64,000 bases of DNA from Pseudahrensia sp038530365 (GTDB lineage: Bacteria > Pseudomonadota > Alphaproteobacteria > Rhizobiales > Rhizobiaceae). The translations under genes were made by a program, and so were the position numbers. Positions 18,431 through 27,180 of the stretch are shown one piece after another. Below the pieces are notes generated by a model. The model searched no databases, had not been told where the DNA came from, and saw only the letters and a list, made by a program, of their open reading frames with translations. The stretch lies in assembly GCA_038530365.1 (NCBI GenBank), contig JBCBCT010000001.1, positions 1-64,000 of the forward strand, written 5' to 3'. Within the stretch, counting starts at the first letter, position 1. Each line of letters opens with the position of its first letter.

Positions 18431-18922
18431 TTACTCCGCAGCCTCTTTCATGCCTGCGCCCATGGCGGCGGCACCGGCAGCAATCGACTTGACGATGTTA
18501 TGATACCCCGTGCATCGGCAGATATTGCCTTCAAGCTCGGCGCGGATGGTCTTTTCGTCAATCCCGGGGCCGTGGCGGTTCACCATATCAACCGCGGCCA
18601 TGATCATGCCCGGGGTACAAAAACCGCATTGAAGACCATGATTTTCGCGAAAGGCCGCCTGCATGGGGTGCAGCTCTCCGTCGGAGGCCATACCTTCAAT
18701 GGTTGTCACAACGCTGCCAGAGGCCTGTGCGGCCAACATGGTGCAGCTTTTCACAGCCTTGCCGTCCACATGGACAACACAAGCGCCGCATTGTGACGTG
18801 TCGCAGCCAACATGGGTGCCGGTTAAGTTGCGGTGTTCCCGCAAATATTCGACCAACAGGGTGCGATCATCAACGTTGGCCGAGGTGGCCTTCCCGTTGA
18901 CGGTGATTTCGACTTTGGCCAT
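18431..18922 (-). CDS. Molybdenum hydroxylase 2Fe-2S (small) subunit, CoxS-like
   Basis: The 163-residue protein has an N-terminal plant-type ferredoxin site (GCDTSQCGACVVHVDG) and a C-terminal all-helical 2Fe-2S domain (CGFCTPGM and NICRCTGY). The frame is open upstream to 19090. I chose the ATG at 18922 because it follows GGGAGGAAA at good spacing and matches the family start. It is the first gene of the small-large-medium operon; a 116-base gap separates it from the large subunit. Confidence 0.93.
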   Translation of the reverse strand: MAKVEITVNGKATSANVDDRTLLVEYLREHRNLTGTHVGCDTSQCGACVVHVDGKAVKSCTMLAAQASGSVVTTIEGMASDGELHPMQAAFRENHGLQCGFCTPGMIMAAVDMVNRHGPGIDEKTIRAELEGNICRCTGYHNIVKSIAAGAAAMGAGMKEAAE

Positions 18923-19207
18923 GCGTTTCCTCCCAAAAGCGCAGCGGCGCGCTCGCGGCACCGCATCATCGTCTGGGCCACAGACTATGTCCGTTGTGTC
19001 TCCGATAGCAAGGTCTCTTTCGGCGCATATGGCAAACGCGCAAGACCCGTGATGCCAGTTGGATAATAGAAATCGGACCAGCGATTGCACCCGCTTGCGC
19101 AGCCTTCAAATCGGGCAGAAGATTAAGTCTCATTATTTGATGCTGGCTGCGCTCCTCCTCTTTTAGGGAGCTGCGCCTGCTCTGGCATGTTTATTAGGAC
19201 CGGACGC

Positions 19208-20203
19208 ATGATTGAAACTCCTTACCTCCTCTTCCTGGGCGATGCGCCGGACCAGTTGGCTGCTAAGGTGGCTCAGGGCATCAAAGACTGGCGGCCGGAA
19301 AACTGTGTGGGCCAATTCCGCATGAACGGCTGCAACGCCGATGTGGGCCTGCGCGACATGACCATCGAGGAAGCGGTGGCTGCGGGCGCAAAAACCATGG
19401 TGATCGGCGTCGCCAACCGGGGCGGAGTAATCTCCGAATCGTGGAAACTTGTGCTGAAACAAGCCCTCGAGGCCGGTCTGGATCTGGCTTCCGGCCTTCA
19501 CAATCTGCTGCGGGATGAAGCCGATCTGGTCTCCCATGCCAACAACCAGGGACGGCAACTGCACGATGTGCGGGTGCCCAGCGTCCAATACCCCATCGCC
19601 AACGGCAAGCGCCGGACCGGGAAGCGTTTGTTGGCCGTGGGGACGGATTGTTCCGTTGGCAAAATGTACACCGGGCTTTGCGTGGAAAAAGAAATGCGCG
19701 CGCGGGGTATGAAAGCGACCTTTAGGCCCACCGGCCAGACGGGTATTCTCATCACCGGGTCCGGCGTGCCTCTGGATGCAGTGATTGCCGACTTCATGGC
19801 GGGCAGTGTTGAATGGCTGACGCCGGATAATGATGCCGATCATTGGGACATTATCGAGGGACAGGGGAGCCTGTACCACGCCTCTTATTCTGGGGTGACG
19901 ATGGCGTTGATCCATGGCGGCCAGCCGGATGCTCTCGTCCTGTCCCATGAGCCAACGCGAACCCATATGCGCGGTTTGCCCGACTATGATTTGCCGAGCC
20001 TGGAACTGGTGCGGGATACGGCCCTGACGCTGGCGCGCTACGTTAATCCGGCGTGCGACGTGACCGGCGTTGCGATCAACACCGTCGCCCTGGGGGATGA
20101 AGAAGCGCTGCGGCTTTGCGAGGAAACCGAAAAACGGATGGGACTTCCAACGGTCGATCCGTTTCGCCATGGCGCGGGCCGTTTGGTGGACGCATTGGGC
20201 TAA
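19208..20203 (+). CDS. DUF1611 P-loop protein, DgcN-like (D-glutamate N-acetyltransferase)
   Basis: The 331-residue protein has an N-terminal Rossmann-like part and a P-loop at LAVGTDCSVGKMYTGLC (about residues 140-156). DUF1611 proteins next to an enolase-superfamily epimerase were reported as DgcN, which N-acetylates D-glutamate in a marine bacterial D-Glu catabolic route; I name this from memory. The neighbours here fit: a DgcA-like racemase follows after 6 bases, then a D-amino-acid transaminase. An in-frame start at 19187 is possible. Confidence 0.75.
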   Translation: MIETPYLLFLGDAPDQLAAKVAQGIKDWRPENCVGQFRMNGCNADVGLRDMTIEEAVAAGAKTMVIGVANRGGVISESWKLVLKQALEAGLDLASGLHNLLRDEADLVSHANNQGRQLHDVRVPSVQYPIANGKRRTGKRLLAVGTDCSVGKMYTGLCVEKEMRARGMKATFRPTGQTGILITGSGVPLDAVIADFMAGSVEWLTPDNDADHWDIIEGQGSLYHASYSGVTMALIHGGQPDALVLSHEPTRTHMRGLPDYDLPSLELVRDTALTLARYVNPACDVTGVAINTVALGDEEALRLCEETEKRMGLPTVDPFRHGAGRLVDALG

Positions 20204-20209
20204 ACACTG

Positions 20210-21199
20210 ATGTCAGTACCCTTGACCATAAAAGCGGAACGCACCGTGTTTCCCTTGGCGGAGGTTTTCACCATCGCCCGAGGCTCACGGACGGAAGCCG
20301 TGGTGGTCACGGTCACGATCAGCAATGGCACCCATGTGGGCACCGGCGAGTGCGTGCCCTATGCGCGCTACGGGGAAACCGTCGACGGGGTTATCGCTGA
20401 TATTGAAGGCCTACAGGACGCGTTTTCCCACGGGCTTTCGCGGACGGCTTTGCAAACAACGCTTGAGGCGGGCGCGGCCCGCAATGCGGTGGATTGTGCG
20501 CTTTGGGATTTAGAGGCGAAACAATCGGGCAGCAGCGCGGTGGCGTTGGCGGGGCTTCCCGCACTTTCCCCCGTCACAACGGCCTACACCCTGTCCCTGG
20601 CTGATCCTGACACGATGGAACGCAAGGCGCGGGAGCACGCCCATCGGCCTCTGCTCAAAATCAAACTGGGCGGCGAGGGGGATATGGCGCGGCTCGAGGC
20701 GGTGCGACGGGGTGCTCCGGATACCGATATCATTATCGATGCAAACGAGGGCTGGGACGCCGAAACCTACCGGGCGCTTGCGCCTGTTCTGGTGCGGCTG
20801 GGTGTTAAACTGGTAGAGCAACCCCTGCCCGCCGGCGACGATGATGCCCTTTTGGATATGGAACGTCCCCTGCCCGTGTGCGCCGATGAGGCGTGCCACG
20901 ACCGCGCTTCGCTGGGGCAGCTCACCGGCAAATATGATGTGATCAATATCAAGCTCGATAAAACCGGCGGCCTCACCGAAGCGCTCGCTTTGAAGCAAGC
21001 GGGAGAAAGTGCCGGCTTCGGCATTATGATCGGTTGCATGGTGGGCTCCTCCCTCGCCATGGCCCCGGCCCATCTGTTGGCGCAGGGTGCGGCTTTTGTC
21101 GATCTCGACGGCCCGCTTCTTCTTGCCGAAGATCGCCCCACCCCCCTCACCATCGAGGGATCGCTCATTCACCCGCCCGTTGCCGCGCTTTGGGGTTAG
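20210..21199 (+). CDS. Enolase-superfamily epimerase, DgcA-like / dipeptide epimerase family
   Basis: The 329-residue protein has the muconate-lactonizing/epimerase layout: KxK base in LLKIKLGG, metal ligands in IIIDANEGW, LVEQPLP and VCADEACH, and the second catalytic Lys in INIKLDKTGG. The family includes L-Ala-D/L-Glu epimerases and the N-acetyl-D-glutamate racemase DgcA. Adjacency to the DUF1611 gene favours the DgcA role. Dipeptide epimerisation of peptidoglycan fragments is the alternative. Confidence 0.8.
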   Translation: MSVPLTIKAERTVFPLAEVFTIARGSRTEAVVVTVTISNGTHVGTGECVPYARYGETVDGVIADIEGLQDAFSHGLSRTALQTTLEAGAARNAVDCALWDLEAKQSGSSAVALAGLPALSPVTTAYTLSLADPDTMERKAREHAHRPLLKIKLGGEGDMARLEAVRRGAPDTDIIIDANEGWDAETYRALAPVLVRLGVKLVEQPLPAGDDDALLDMERPLPVCADEACHDRASLGQLTGKYDVINIKLDKTGGLTEALALKQAGESAGFGIMIGCMVGSSLAMAPAHLLAQGAAFVDLDGPLLLAEDRPTPLTIEGSLIHPPVAALWG

Positions 21200-21252
21200 G
21201 CCCAAGTGCCAACGCGCAGCCCGCACCACGCAAACTAAAGGACCAGAACGCC

Positions 21253-22107
21253 ATGCGCACCGTCTATCTCAACGGAGACTATGTGCCGGAAAACGAAGCC
21301 ACCGTTTCCATTTTCGACCGCGGCTTCCTGTTTGCCGATGGGGTCTATGAAGTGACCACCGTGGTGGATGGCAAGCTCATCGGGTTTGACGGTCACATTC
21401 AGCGGCTCAAACGGTCGATTGCCGAACTGAACATGCCGGTGGAGATTGATGCTGAGGCGTTGCTGGAGATTCACCGCGAGCTCGTCAAACGCAACAATAT
21501 CGACCAGGGCATGGTTTATCTGCAGGTCACCCGTGGCAATCCCGGCGACCGTGATTTCGCATTTCCCCCGGAGGATACCGAACCGACGATTGTCTTGTTT
21601 ACCCAGGAAAAGAAAGTGGTTGGCACCGCCGTGGAACAGGCGGGCCTCAAAGTTGTGTCGGTGGAGGATTTGCGCTGGGGACGGCGGGACATCAAAACCG
21701 TCCAACTCCTTTACCCGTCGCTGGCGAAAATGGAGGCCAAGGCCCAAGGCGCCGATGATGCCTGGATGGTGCAGGATGGGTTCGTCACCGAAGGCACGTC
21801 GAACAACGCCTATATCGTGAAGGATGGCACGATCATCACGCGGCACCTGTCGAACGAAATTCTCCACGGCATCACGCGGAAATCGGTTCTCGAATGCGCC
21901 CGACTGCTGCAACTGAAAGTGGAGGAACGCCCCTTCACACTGGAGGAAGCCTACGCCGCAGACGAAGCCTTCGCCACGTCGGCAAGCGGATTTACAAACC
22001 CCATCGTCGAGATTGATGGTCACGCCATTGGCACCGGGAAGCCCGGCCCAGTGGGCGACAGATTGCGGTCTCTTTATCTGGCTGAAAACATGAAGGCCGC
22101 GATTTAG
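21253..22107 (+). CDS. D-amino-acid transaminase (class IV PLP enzyme)
   Basis: The 284-residue fold-type IV aminotransferase begins MRTVYLNGDYVPENEA. It has the PLP Lys in RRDIKTVQLLYP, VQDGFVTEGTSNNAY and the SNEILHGITR segment. D-alanine transaminases make D-Glu from D-amino acids and 2-oxoglutarate, which would supply substrate to the DgcN/DgcA pair upstream. The frame is open upstream into the epimerase gene, but the ATG at 21253 gives the family start. Branched-chain or aminodeoxychorismate activity is a less likely alternative. Confidence 0.85.
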   Translation: MRTVYLNGDYVPENEATVSIFDRGFLFADGVYEVTTVVDGKLIGFDGHIQRLKRSIAELNMPVEIDAEALLEIHRELVKRNNIDQGMVYLQVTRGNPGDRDFAFPPEDTEPTIVLFTQEKKVVGTAVEQAGLKVVSVEDLRWGRRDIKTVQLLYPSLAKMEAKAQGADDAWMVQDGFVTEGTSNNAYIVKDGTIITRHLSNEILHGITRKSVLECARLLQLKVEERPFTLEEAYAADEAFATSASGFTNPIVEIDGHAIGTGKPGPVGDRLRSLYLAENMKAAI

Positions 22108-22119
22108 CCGCCTTCAAAC

Positions 22120-22644
22120 GTGACAGCCGTTTTTCGCGTTTCCGTTTCCGATCTGGGCCCTGGCGACCCACCTGTCACAACGTCGGCTTCCCTGTCGTTG
22201 GGACCAAGACCTGAGGGCTTCAGCTTGGGGTCATGGGTTGAAGATTTGCGGACGGTTCGTATCGCGCAGGTGGTTTCGCTGCTAACAACCGATGAGATGT
22301 CCCGGTACGGCCTGACGGATATGGGTTCGTATCTTGCAGCCGCAGACATCTGCCACCGGCACTTTCCTATTCAGGACTACGGTGTCCCGGACGACGACGT
22401 AGCCTTTCACGCCCTTGTTGATGCTCTGGCCGCCGACATACGCGCAGGGCAAAACGTTCACGTCCACTGCGCCGCCGGGATTGGGCGTTCCGGCTTGGTC
22501 AGCGTTGGCGTCTTGATGCAGCTTGGGGTGGACCTCACCGTCGCTCGGGACCATGTATCTCGCGTTCGCGGATGCAACGTTCCCGAAACAGCCGGTCAGG
22601 AACACTATCTGGCGGCCTTCGAGAGCCGGTTGCGCGGTCCGTAA
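22120..22644 (+). CDS. Dual-specificity / tyrosine phosphatase family protein
   Basis: The 174-residue protein has the Cys-x5-Arg phosphatase loop in HVHCAAGIGRSGLVSVG. A likely general-acid Asp is in QDYGVPDDD. The start is GTG at 22120, 12 bases after the transaminase. It is convergent with the ABC ATPase gene, with stops 2 bases apart. The substrate is unknown. Confidence 0.85.
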   Translation: MTAVFRVSVSDLGPGDPPVTTSASLSLGPRPEGFSLGSWVEDLRTVRIAQVVSLLTTDEMSRYGLTDMGSYLAAADICHRHFPIQDYGVPDDDVAFHALVDALAADIRAGQNVHVHCAAGIGRSGLVSVGVLMQLGVDLTVARDHVSRVRGCNVPETAGQEHYLAAFESRLRGP

Positions 22645-22646
22645 TA

Positions 22647-24215
22647 TCAGGCGGCGTCGGCTTCCGTCACCCCGGCCATAAGCAAACCCAGCTCGTTCTC
22701 GCTGGTGTCCGGTGAGCGTTCGCCCACAATGTGACCGTCAAACATCACCAGCACACGGTCTGACAACGAGCGGATTTCGTCGAGTTCCACCGATACCAGA
22801 AGCACGGCTTTTCCCGCATCGCGCATTTCAATAATGCGGCGGTGGATGAACTCGATGGCCCCGACATCCACACCCCGCGTGGGCTGTCCGATCAACAGCA
22901 CATCGGGGTCGCGCTCCATTTCGCGGGCAAGGACAATTTTTTGCTGGTTGCCGCCGGAAAAATTCGCCGTCTTCAGGCGCGGATTGGGCGGGCGAATATC
23001 GTATTTTTCGATCTTGTCGACGGCGTCGGCACGCATCGCCTCAATCAACAAAAAAGGACCGCTCAGGAATTGATCATCGGCATGGTAGCCCAGGGCGGCG
23101 TTTTCGTTTTCTTCAAACGGCAACACCAGCCCTTCGTGGTGACGGTCTTCGGGCACATGGGCGAGGCCCAGATCGCGCAGCGCTGCCGGGTCTTGAACGA
23201 GTGCCTGTCCATTCAGTTCAATCACGCCCGACTGCAGCGCCATCATGCCGGAAATCGCCTGCAGAAGTTCAGATTGGCCGTTGCCCGCGACCCCGGCAAT
23301 GCCAACGATTTCGCCTTTGCGCACATCGAAAGACACGTTTTTGACCATGTCCACGCCACGGCTATCCCGCACGGTCAGGCCATCCACGCTCAAGGCCACC
23401 GCGCCGGGGGTGGCAGGCTCTTTATCAACCTGCAGCAGCACACGGCGACCCACCATCAGCTCGGCCAGTTCTTCCGGGTTGGTCTGCGCGGTTTCCCGTG
23501 TGGCCACCATTTCACCGCGGCGCATGACGGACACGCGGTCGGTGATGGCCATGATTTCCCGCAGTTTATGGGTGATCAGGAGGATGGTTTTGCCCTGGGC
23601 TTTGAGTTGCTCCAGGATGCGGAACAAATGGTCAGCCTCCGCCGGGGTCAGCACACCGGTGGGTTCATCGAGAATGAGGATGTCCGCGCCACGAAACAAC
23701 GCCTTTAGAATTTCCACCCGTTGCTGCAAGCCCACGGGAAGCGTTTCTACGATCGCGTCGGGATCCACTTTGAGGCCATATTCGGCTTCCAGACGCAAAA
23801 GTTCGGCACGGGCGCGGCCCATGGCGCTGTTGAGAATATTTCCGCCTTCTGCGCCAAGGATAATGTTTTCCAGCACCGTAAACGTGTCCACCAACATAAA
23901 ATGCTGATGGACCATGCCGATGCCCAATCGGATCGCGGTTTGGCTGTCGGGGATCGAAACCGGCTGGCCCTTCATGGTGATCGATCCCCGGTCGGCCTGG
24001 TAAAAGCCGTAGAGGATAGACATCAGCGTGGACTTCCCGGCGCCGTTTTCTCCGATGATTCCGTGAATCGTCCCCGGCTCAATTCGCAGATCAATATCTT
24101 TGTTGGCGTGCACGGGCCCAAAGGATTTAGAAATCCCGGCGAGTTCGATGGCCGCCGGCTTGGCGCCGGTGTTCAAGCCTGTGTTGGGTGTTGCGTGGGT
24201 CGAAGACTGTTCCAT
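22647..24215 (-). CDS. ABC transporter ATP-binding protein, nucleoside (NupO/YufO-like)
   Basis: The 522-residue protein has two ABC cassettes. The first Walker A is IIGENGAGKSTLMSILYG, with LPVGLQQRVEIL and ILDEPTGVLTP. The second cassette has a degenerate Walker A (GVAGNGQSELLQAISG) and FSGGNQQKIVLAREM. Duplicated ATPases of this type serve BMP-family nucleoside or sugar importers. Its matching permeases are probably those at 9-11 kb, about 11 kb away on the other strand. A TTG at 24221 is an alternative start. Confidence 0.85.
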   Translation of the reverse strand: MEQSSTHATPNTGLNTGAKPAAIELAGISKSFGPVHANKDIDLRIEPGTIHGIIGENGAGKSTLMSILYGFYQADRGSITMKGQPVSIPDSQTAIRLGIGMVHQHFMLVDTFTVLENIILGAEGGNILNSAMGRARAELLRLEAEYGLKVDPDAIVETLPVGLQQRVEILKALFRGADILILDEPTGVLTPAEADHLFRILEQLKAQGKTILLITHKLREIMAITDRVSVMRRGEMVATRETAQTNPEELAELMVGRRVLLQVDKEPATPGAVALSVDGLTVRDSRGVDMVKNVSFDVRKGEIVGIAGVAGNGQSELLQAISGMMALQSGVIELNGQALVQDPAALRDLGLAHVPEDRHHEGLVLPFEENENAALGYHADDQFLSGPFLLIEAMRADAVDKIEKYDIRPPNPRLKTANFSGGNQQKIVLAREMERDPDVLLIGQPTRGVDVGAIEFIHRRIIEMRDAGKAVLLVSVELDEIRSLSDRVLVMFDGHIVGERSPDTSENELGLLMAGVTEADAA

Positions 24216-24329
24216 GGCCAAACGCTAGCACCCGGTGCGCGTGGCGTCCAAGGCCAATCTGTGGCTGTTTTCAGATGATGAATAGTTTAAGGAGGCCGAG
24301 AAAGCCTGGAACGCGAGGGGCACGGTGTG

Positions 24330-24584
24330 ATGGTACGCCAAGACAGCACGACGAACGACAGGATCGTCAAGACCACAGACGATCGACTGCAGGCGTTGGA
24401 AGAGCTTTCGGCCCATCAGACGGCTGAGATTGAGAGCCTGTCAGACCTCGTTAAAGAGCAGTGGCAGCGCATTGATGATCTAACACAGGCGTTGCTGCGG
24501 TTGCGGGATCGCGTGACCGAGGTCGAAGAATCCGGTGGCGGCGGATCGAGCGCACCGGTCAACACGCCGCCGCCGCATTATTAA
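24330..24584 (+). CDS. SlyX family protein
   Basis: The 84-residue protein is a predicted coiled coil over residues 15-65 and ends in the family signature PPPHY. The ATG at 24330 follows GAGGGG at good spacing; an in-frame GTG lies directly before it. SlyX proteins have no settled biochemical role. It is 27 bases upstream of the BenE-type transporter on the same strand. Confidence 0.85.
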   Translation: MVRQDSTTNDRIVKTTDDRLQALEELSAHQTAEIESLSDLVKEQWQRIDDLTQALLRLRDRVTEVEESGGGGSSAPVNTPPPHY

Positions 24585-24611
24585 ACGGATCCGCGTTTTG
24601 AGCCGCCATCC

Positions 24612-25805
24612 ATGACCAACGAACATCTGCGCGATCTTGGCCCGGCCTTTGCGACCGGGGTGCTGGCGGCGTTTGTGGGTTTTGCCTCGTCCTTTGCCGT
24701 GGTGATACAAGGCCTCAAAGGCGTTGGCGCCTCTCCAGAGCAAGCAGCGTCCGGCCTGATGGTGGCGTCGATCTCAATGGGATTATGCGGAGTGCTTCTC
24801 AGCCTGCGCACGCGCATTCCGGTGAGCGTTGCTTGGTCCACTCCGGGGGCTGCGTTTTTGGCGACTGCGGCGGTGCCACAGGGCGGTTTTGGGGAAGCCG
24901 TCGGGGCGTTCTTGATATGCGCGGTGTTGATCATGCTGGCGGGGCTGGTTCGTCCGTTTGGCAAGATTGTTGCGGCCATACCAACGCCTCTGGCCAGCGC
25001 TATGCTCGCAGGCATTCTTCTTTCCCTCTGCCTCGCCCCCATCAAAGCCATCGCCTTTGATCCCCTGTTGGGGCTGCCGATTGTCATCGCATGGGTTGTC
25101 GGCGGGCAGATCAACAAATTGATGGCCGTGCCGTTTGCGCTCCTCGCTTTCTTTGCCGTGGTGGCCTTTGGCGTTGCGTTTCCTGCCGACTGGACGGATC
25201 AGCTGGCAGCCGCCGCTTTCACCGTTCCGGTTTGGATTGCCCCCAGTTTCAGCCTGGAGGCGGCGCTGGGCATCGCCTTCCCGCTGTTTGTTGTGACCAT
25301 GGCCTCGCAAAACATACCCGGCATCGCGGTCCTGCTGGCCAATGGATATGCTCCCAAAACCGGACCGCTTCTCACGACGACCGGCGTATTCAGCTTTGTC
25401 GGCGCGCCCCTGGGTGCCCACGCGGTCAACCTCGCCGCCATCACCGCTGCCATGTTAACGGGGGAGGAAGCGGGCAAGGACCCCAACAAGCGCTATGTCG
25501 CCGCGATCATCTGCGGGTTGGCATATGTGCTGTTTGGTTTAACGGCGGGGATGACGACGGCCTTCGTTTCGTTTGCCCCCGGCGTTTTGATCGAAGCGGT
25601 GGCGGGCCTTGCGCTCATTGCAGCATTTTCAGGGGCTGCGCTTGCCGCGTTTTCTAATGAAGACATGCGTATGCCGGCGGCCCTCACCTTTCTGGCGAGC
25701 GCGTCGGGCGTCTCGATCCTCGGCGTGTCGGGGGCGTTTTGGGGGTTGTTGGGCGGCTGGGCGATTGTGGCGGGCTTAGGGGCGGTGAACCGAACCAAGA
25801 TCTGA
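24612..25805 (+). CDS. BenE family membrane transporter
   Basis: The 397-residue protein has about eleven or twelve hydrophobic segments. The motifs RIPVSVAWSTPGAAFLAT and FPLFVVTMASQNIPGIAVLLANGY are characteristic of the benzoate/proton symporter family BenE. No benzoate catabolic genes are adjacent, so the natural substrate may differ. It is convergent with folC. Confidence 0.88.
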   Translation: MTNEHLRDLGPAFATGVLAAFVGFASSFAVVIQGLKGVGASPEQAASGLMVASISMGLCGVLLSLRTRIPVSVAWSTPGAAFLATAAVPQGGFGEAVGAFLICAVLIMLAGLVRPFGKIVAAIPTPLASAMLAGILLSLCLAPIKAIAFDPLLGLPIVIAWVVGGQINKLMAVPFALLAFFAVVAFGVAFPADWTDQLAAAAFTVPVWIAPSFSLEAALGIAFPLFVVTMASQNIPGIAVLLANGYAPKTGPLLTTTGVFSFVGAPLGAHAVNLAAITAAMLTGEEAGKDPNKRYVAAIICGLAYVLFGLTAGMTTAFVSFAPGVLIEAVAGLALIAAFSGAALAAFSNEDMRMPAALTFLASASGVSILGVSGAFWGLLGGWAIVAGLGAVNRTKI

Positions 25806-25840
25806 ACGCATTTGGCCTTAACGTTGGGGGCCTGATCGCT

Positions 25841-27166
25841 TTACGTCGGTGGGGTCCCGTTTAGCGCCAAGACCGTGCCGGCCAGATAAAGCGAGCCACA
25901 AATCAACACCCGCACCGGGACGTTTTCAGACTGGGCAATCATGGTGAGCGCGCCGCCGACGTCTGCGGCTGTCGTTGCGTCAAGACCGACCGCCTTGGCC
26001 GTTTCGGCCAGATCATCGGGGGGAACACCAGCGTCGGAACTGGGAACCGGGACGGTGATGACCCGCCGCACGAGGTCGGCAAACGGTTCGAAATAGCGCG
26101 TTGTGTCCTTGGTGTTCAGCATGCCCGCGATCAGAACCAGGGGCTTTGGTTCGCGCTCTTCCAAGTCAGCCAAAAACTCGCAGGCCCGCCGCGCCGCCGC
26201 CGGATTGTGGCCGCCGTCAAGCCACAGATCACTGCCTTCAGGCAAAAGCGCCAGCAGCGCCCCGCGGCTGAGGGGCTGCATACGCGCAGGCCAATCCGCA
26301 GTGCGCAGACCCGCTTCCATGGCGACATGGGGAATGGATGTTCCCGTCACGCGGGCAAAGGTGCGCATGGCCATCACGGCGGTGGCCGCATTTTCGATCT
26401 GATGGGGGCCAGCCAGGCGCGGCAAGGGGAGATCGTAGAGTTGATCGTCTGTTTCAACCAACAGCCGGCCCGCTTCCACTTGGGCAAAATAATGCTCACC
26501 GGCCCTCACAACAGAGGCCCCTTGCCGTGCAGCCTGCTGCTCTATGGTTGCCAAAGCCGACGGCTCCTGCGGGGCGATGACCACCTGACCGCGCCGTTTT
26601 ATGATGCCCGCCTTTTCAAACGCGATCTTCGCAGGCGTGTCCCCCAAAAACGCCTCGTGATCCTTCGACACCGGGGTAATGACGCTGACGGCGCTGTCTT
26701 CAATCACGTTGGTGCAATCGAGACGTCCGCCCAGCCCAACCTCGATCAAGCAGAGGTCAGCCGGGTGTTCAGCAAACAGGAGGAATGCCACCACGGTGAG
26801 GAGCTCAAAGACGGTGATCGGTTCCTCGCCATTGGCCGCATCCACGCGCTCCAAAGCGTCACCCAGGACGTCATCATCCACCAGCGTTCCAGCAATGCGA
26901 AACCGCTCATGCCAGCGCACCAAATGGGGCGAGGTATCAACATGGACGCGCAGGCCTGCGCTTTCGGCAATCGCCCGACAGAACGCAACGGTCGACCCTT
27001 TGCCATTTGTGCCCGCCACATGGATGACAGGGGGCAGGCGTTTGTGAGGATCGTTGAGGGCCGCAAGCAGGCGTTCCATTCGTTCCAAGCCCAGATCAAA
27101 ACCGGGGGGATGGCGCTCCATGAGCGCTAGGATGCGCGCTTCCGCTGTTGAAAGCGTTGGGGGCAT
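25841..27166 (-). CDS. folC: Bifunctional folylpolyglutamate synthase / dihydrofolate synthase FolC
   Basis: Adds glutamate to dihydropteroate and polyglutamates to folates. The Mur-ligase-fold protein of about 441 residues has the P-loop VAGTNGKGSTVAFC, the substrate segment RLDCTNVIEDSAVSVITPVSKDHEAFLG, and LDGGHNPAAA. A TTG at 27184 overlapping the accD stop (TTGA) would add six residues and is equally possible. It is the last gene of the trpF-trpB-trpA-accD-folC run. Confidence 0.93.
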   Translation of the reverse strand: MPPTLSTAEARILALMERHPPGFDLGLERMERLLAALNDPHKRLPPVIHVAGTNGKGSTVAFCRAIAESAGLRVHVDTSPHLVRWHERFRIAGTLVDDDVLGDALERVDAANGEEPITVFELLTVVAFLLFAEHPADLCLIEVGLGGRLDCTNVIEDSAVSVITPVSKDHEAFLGDTPAKIAFEKAGIIKRRGQVVIAPQEPSALATIEQQAARQGASVVRAGEHYFAQVEAGRLLVETDDQLYDLPLPRLAGPHQIENAATAVMAMRTFARVTGTSIPHVAMEAGLRTADWPARMQPLSRGALLALLPEGSDLWLDGGHNPAAARRACEFLADLEEREPKPLVLIAGMLNTKDTTRYFEPFADLVRRVITVPVPSSDAGVPPDDLAETAKAVGLDATTAADVGGALTMIAQSENVPVRVLICGSLYLAGTVLALNGTPPT

Positions 27167-27180
27167 GGCATCAGTGCTGA

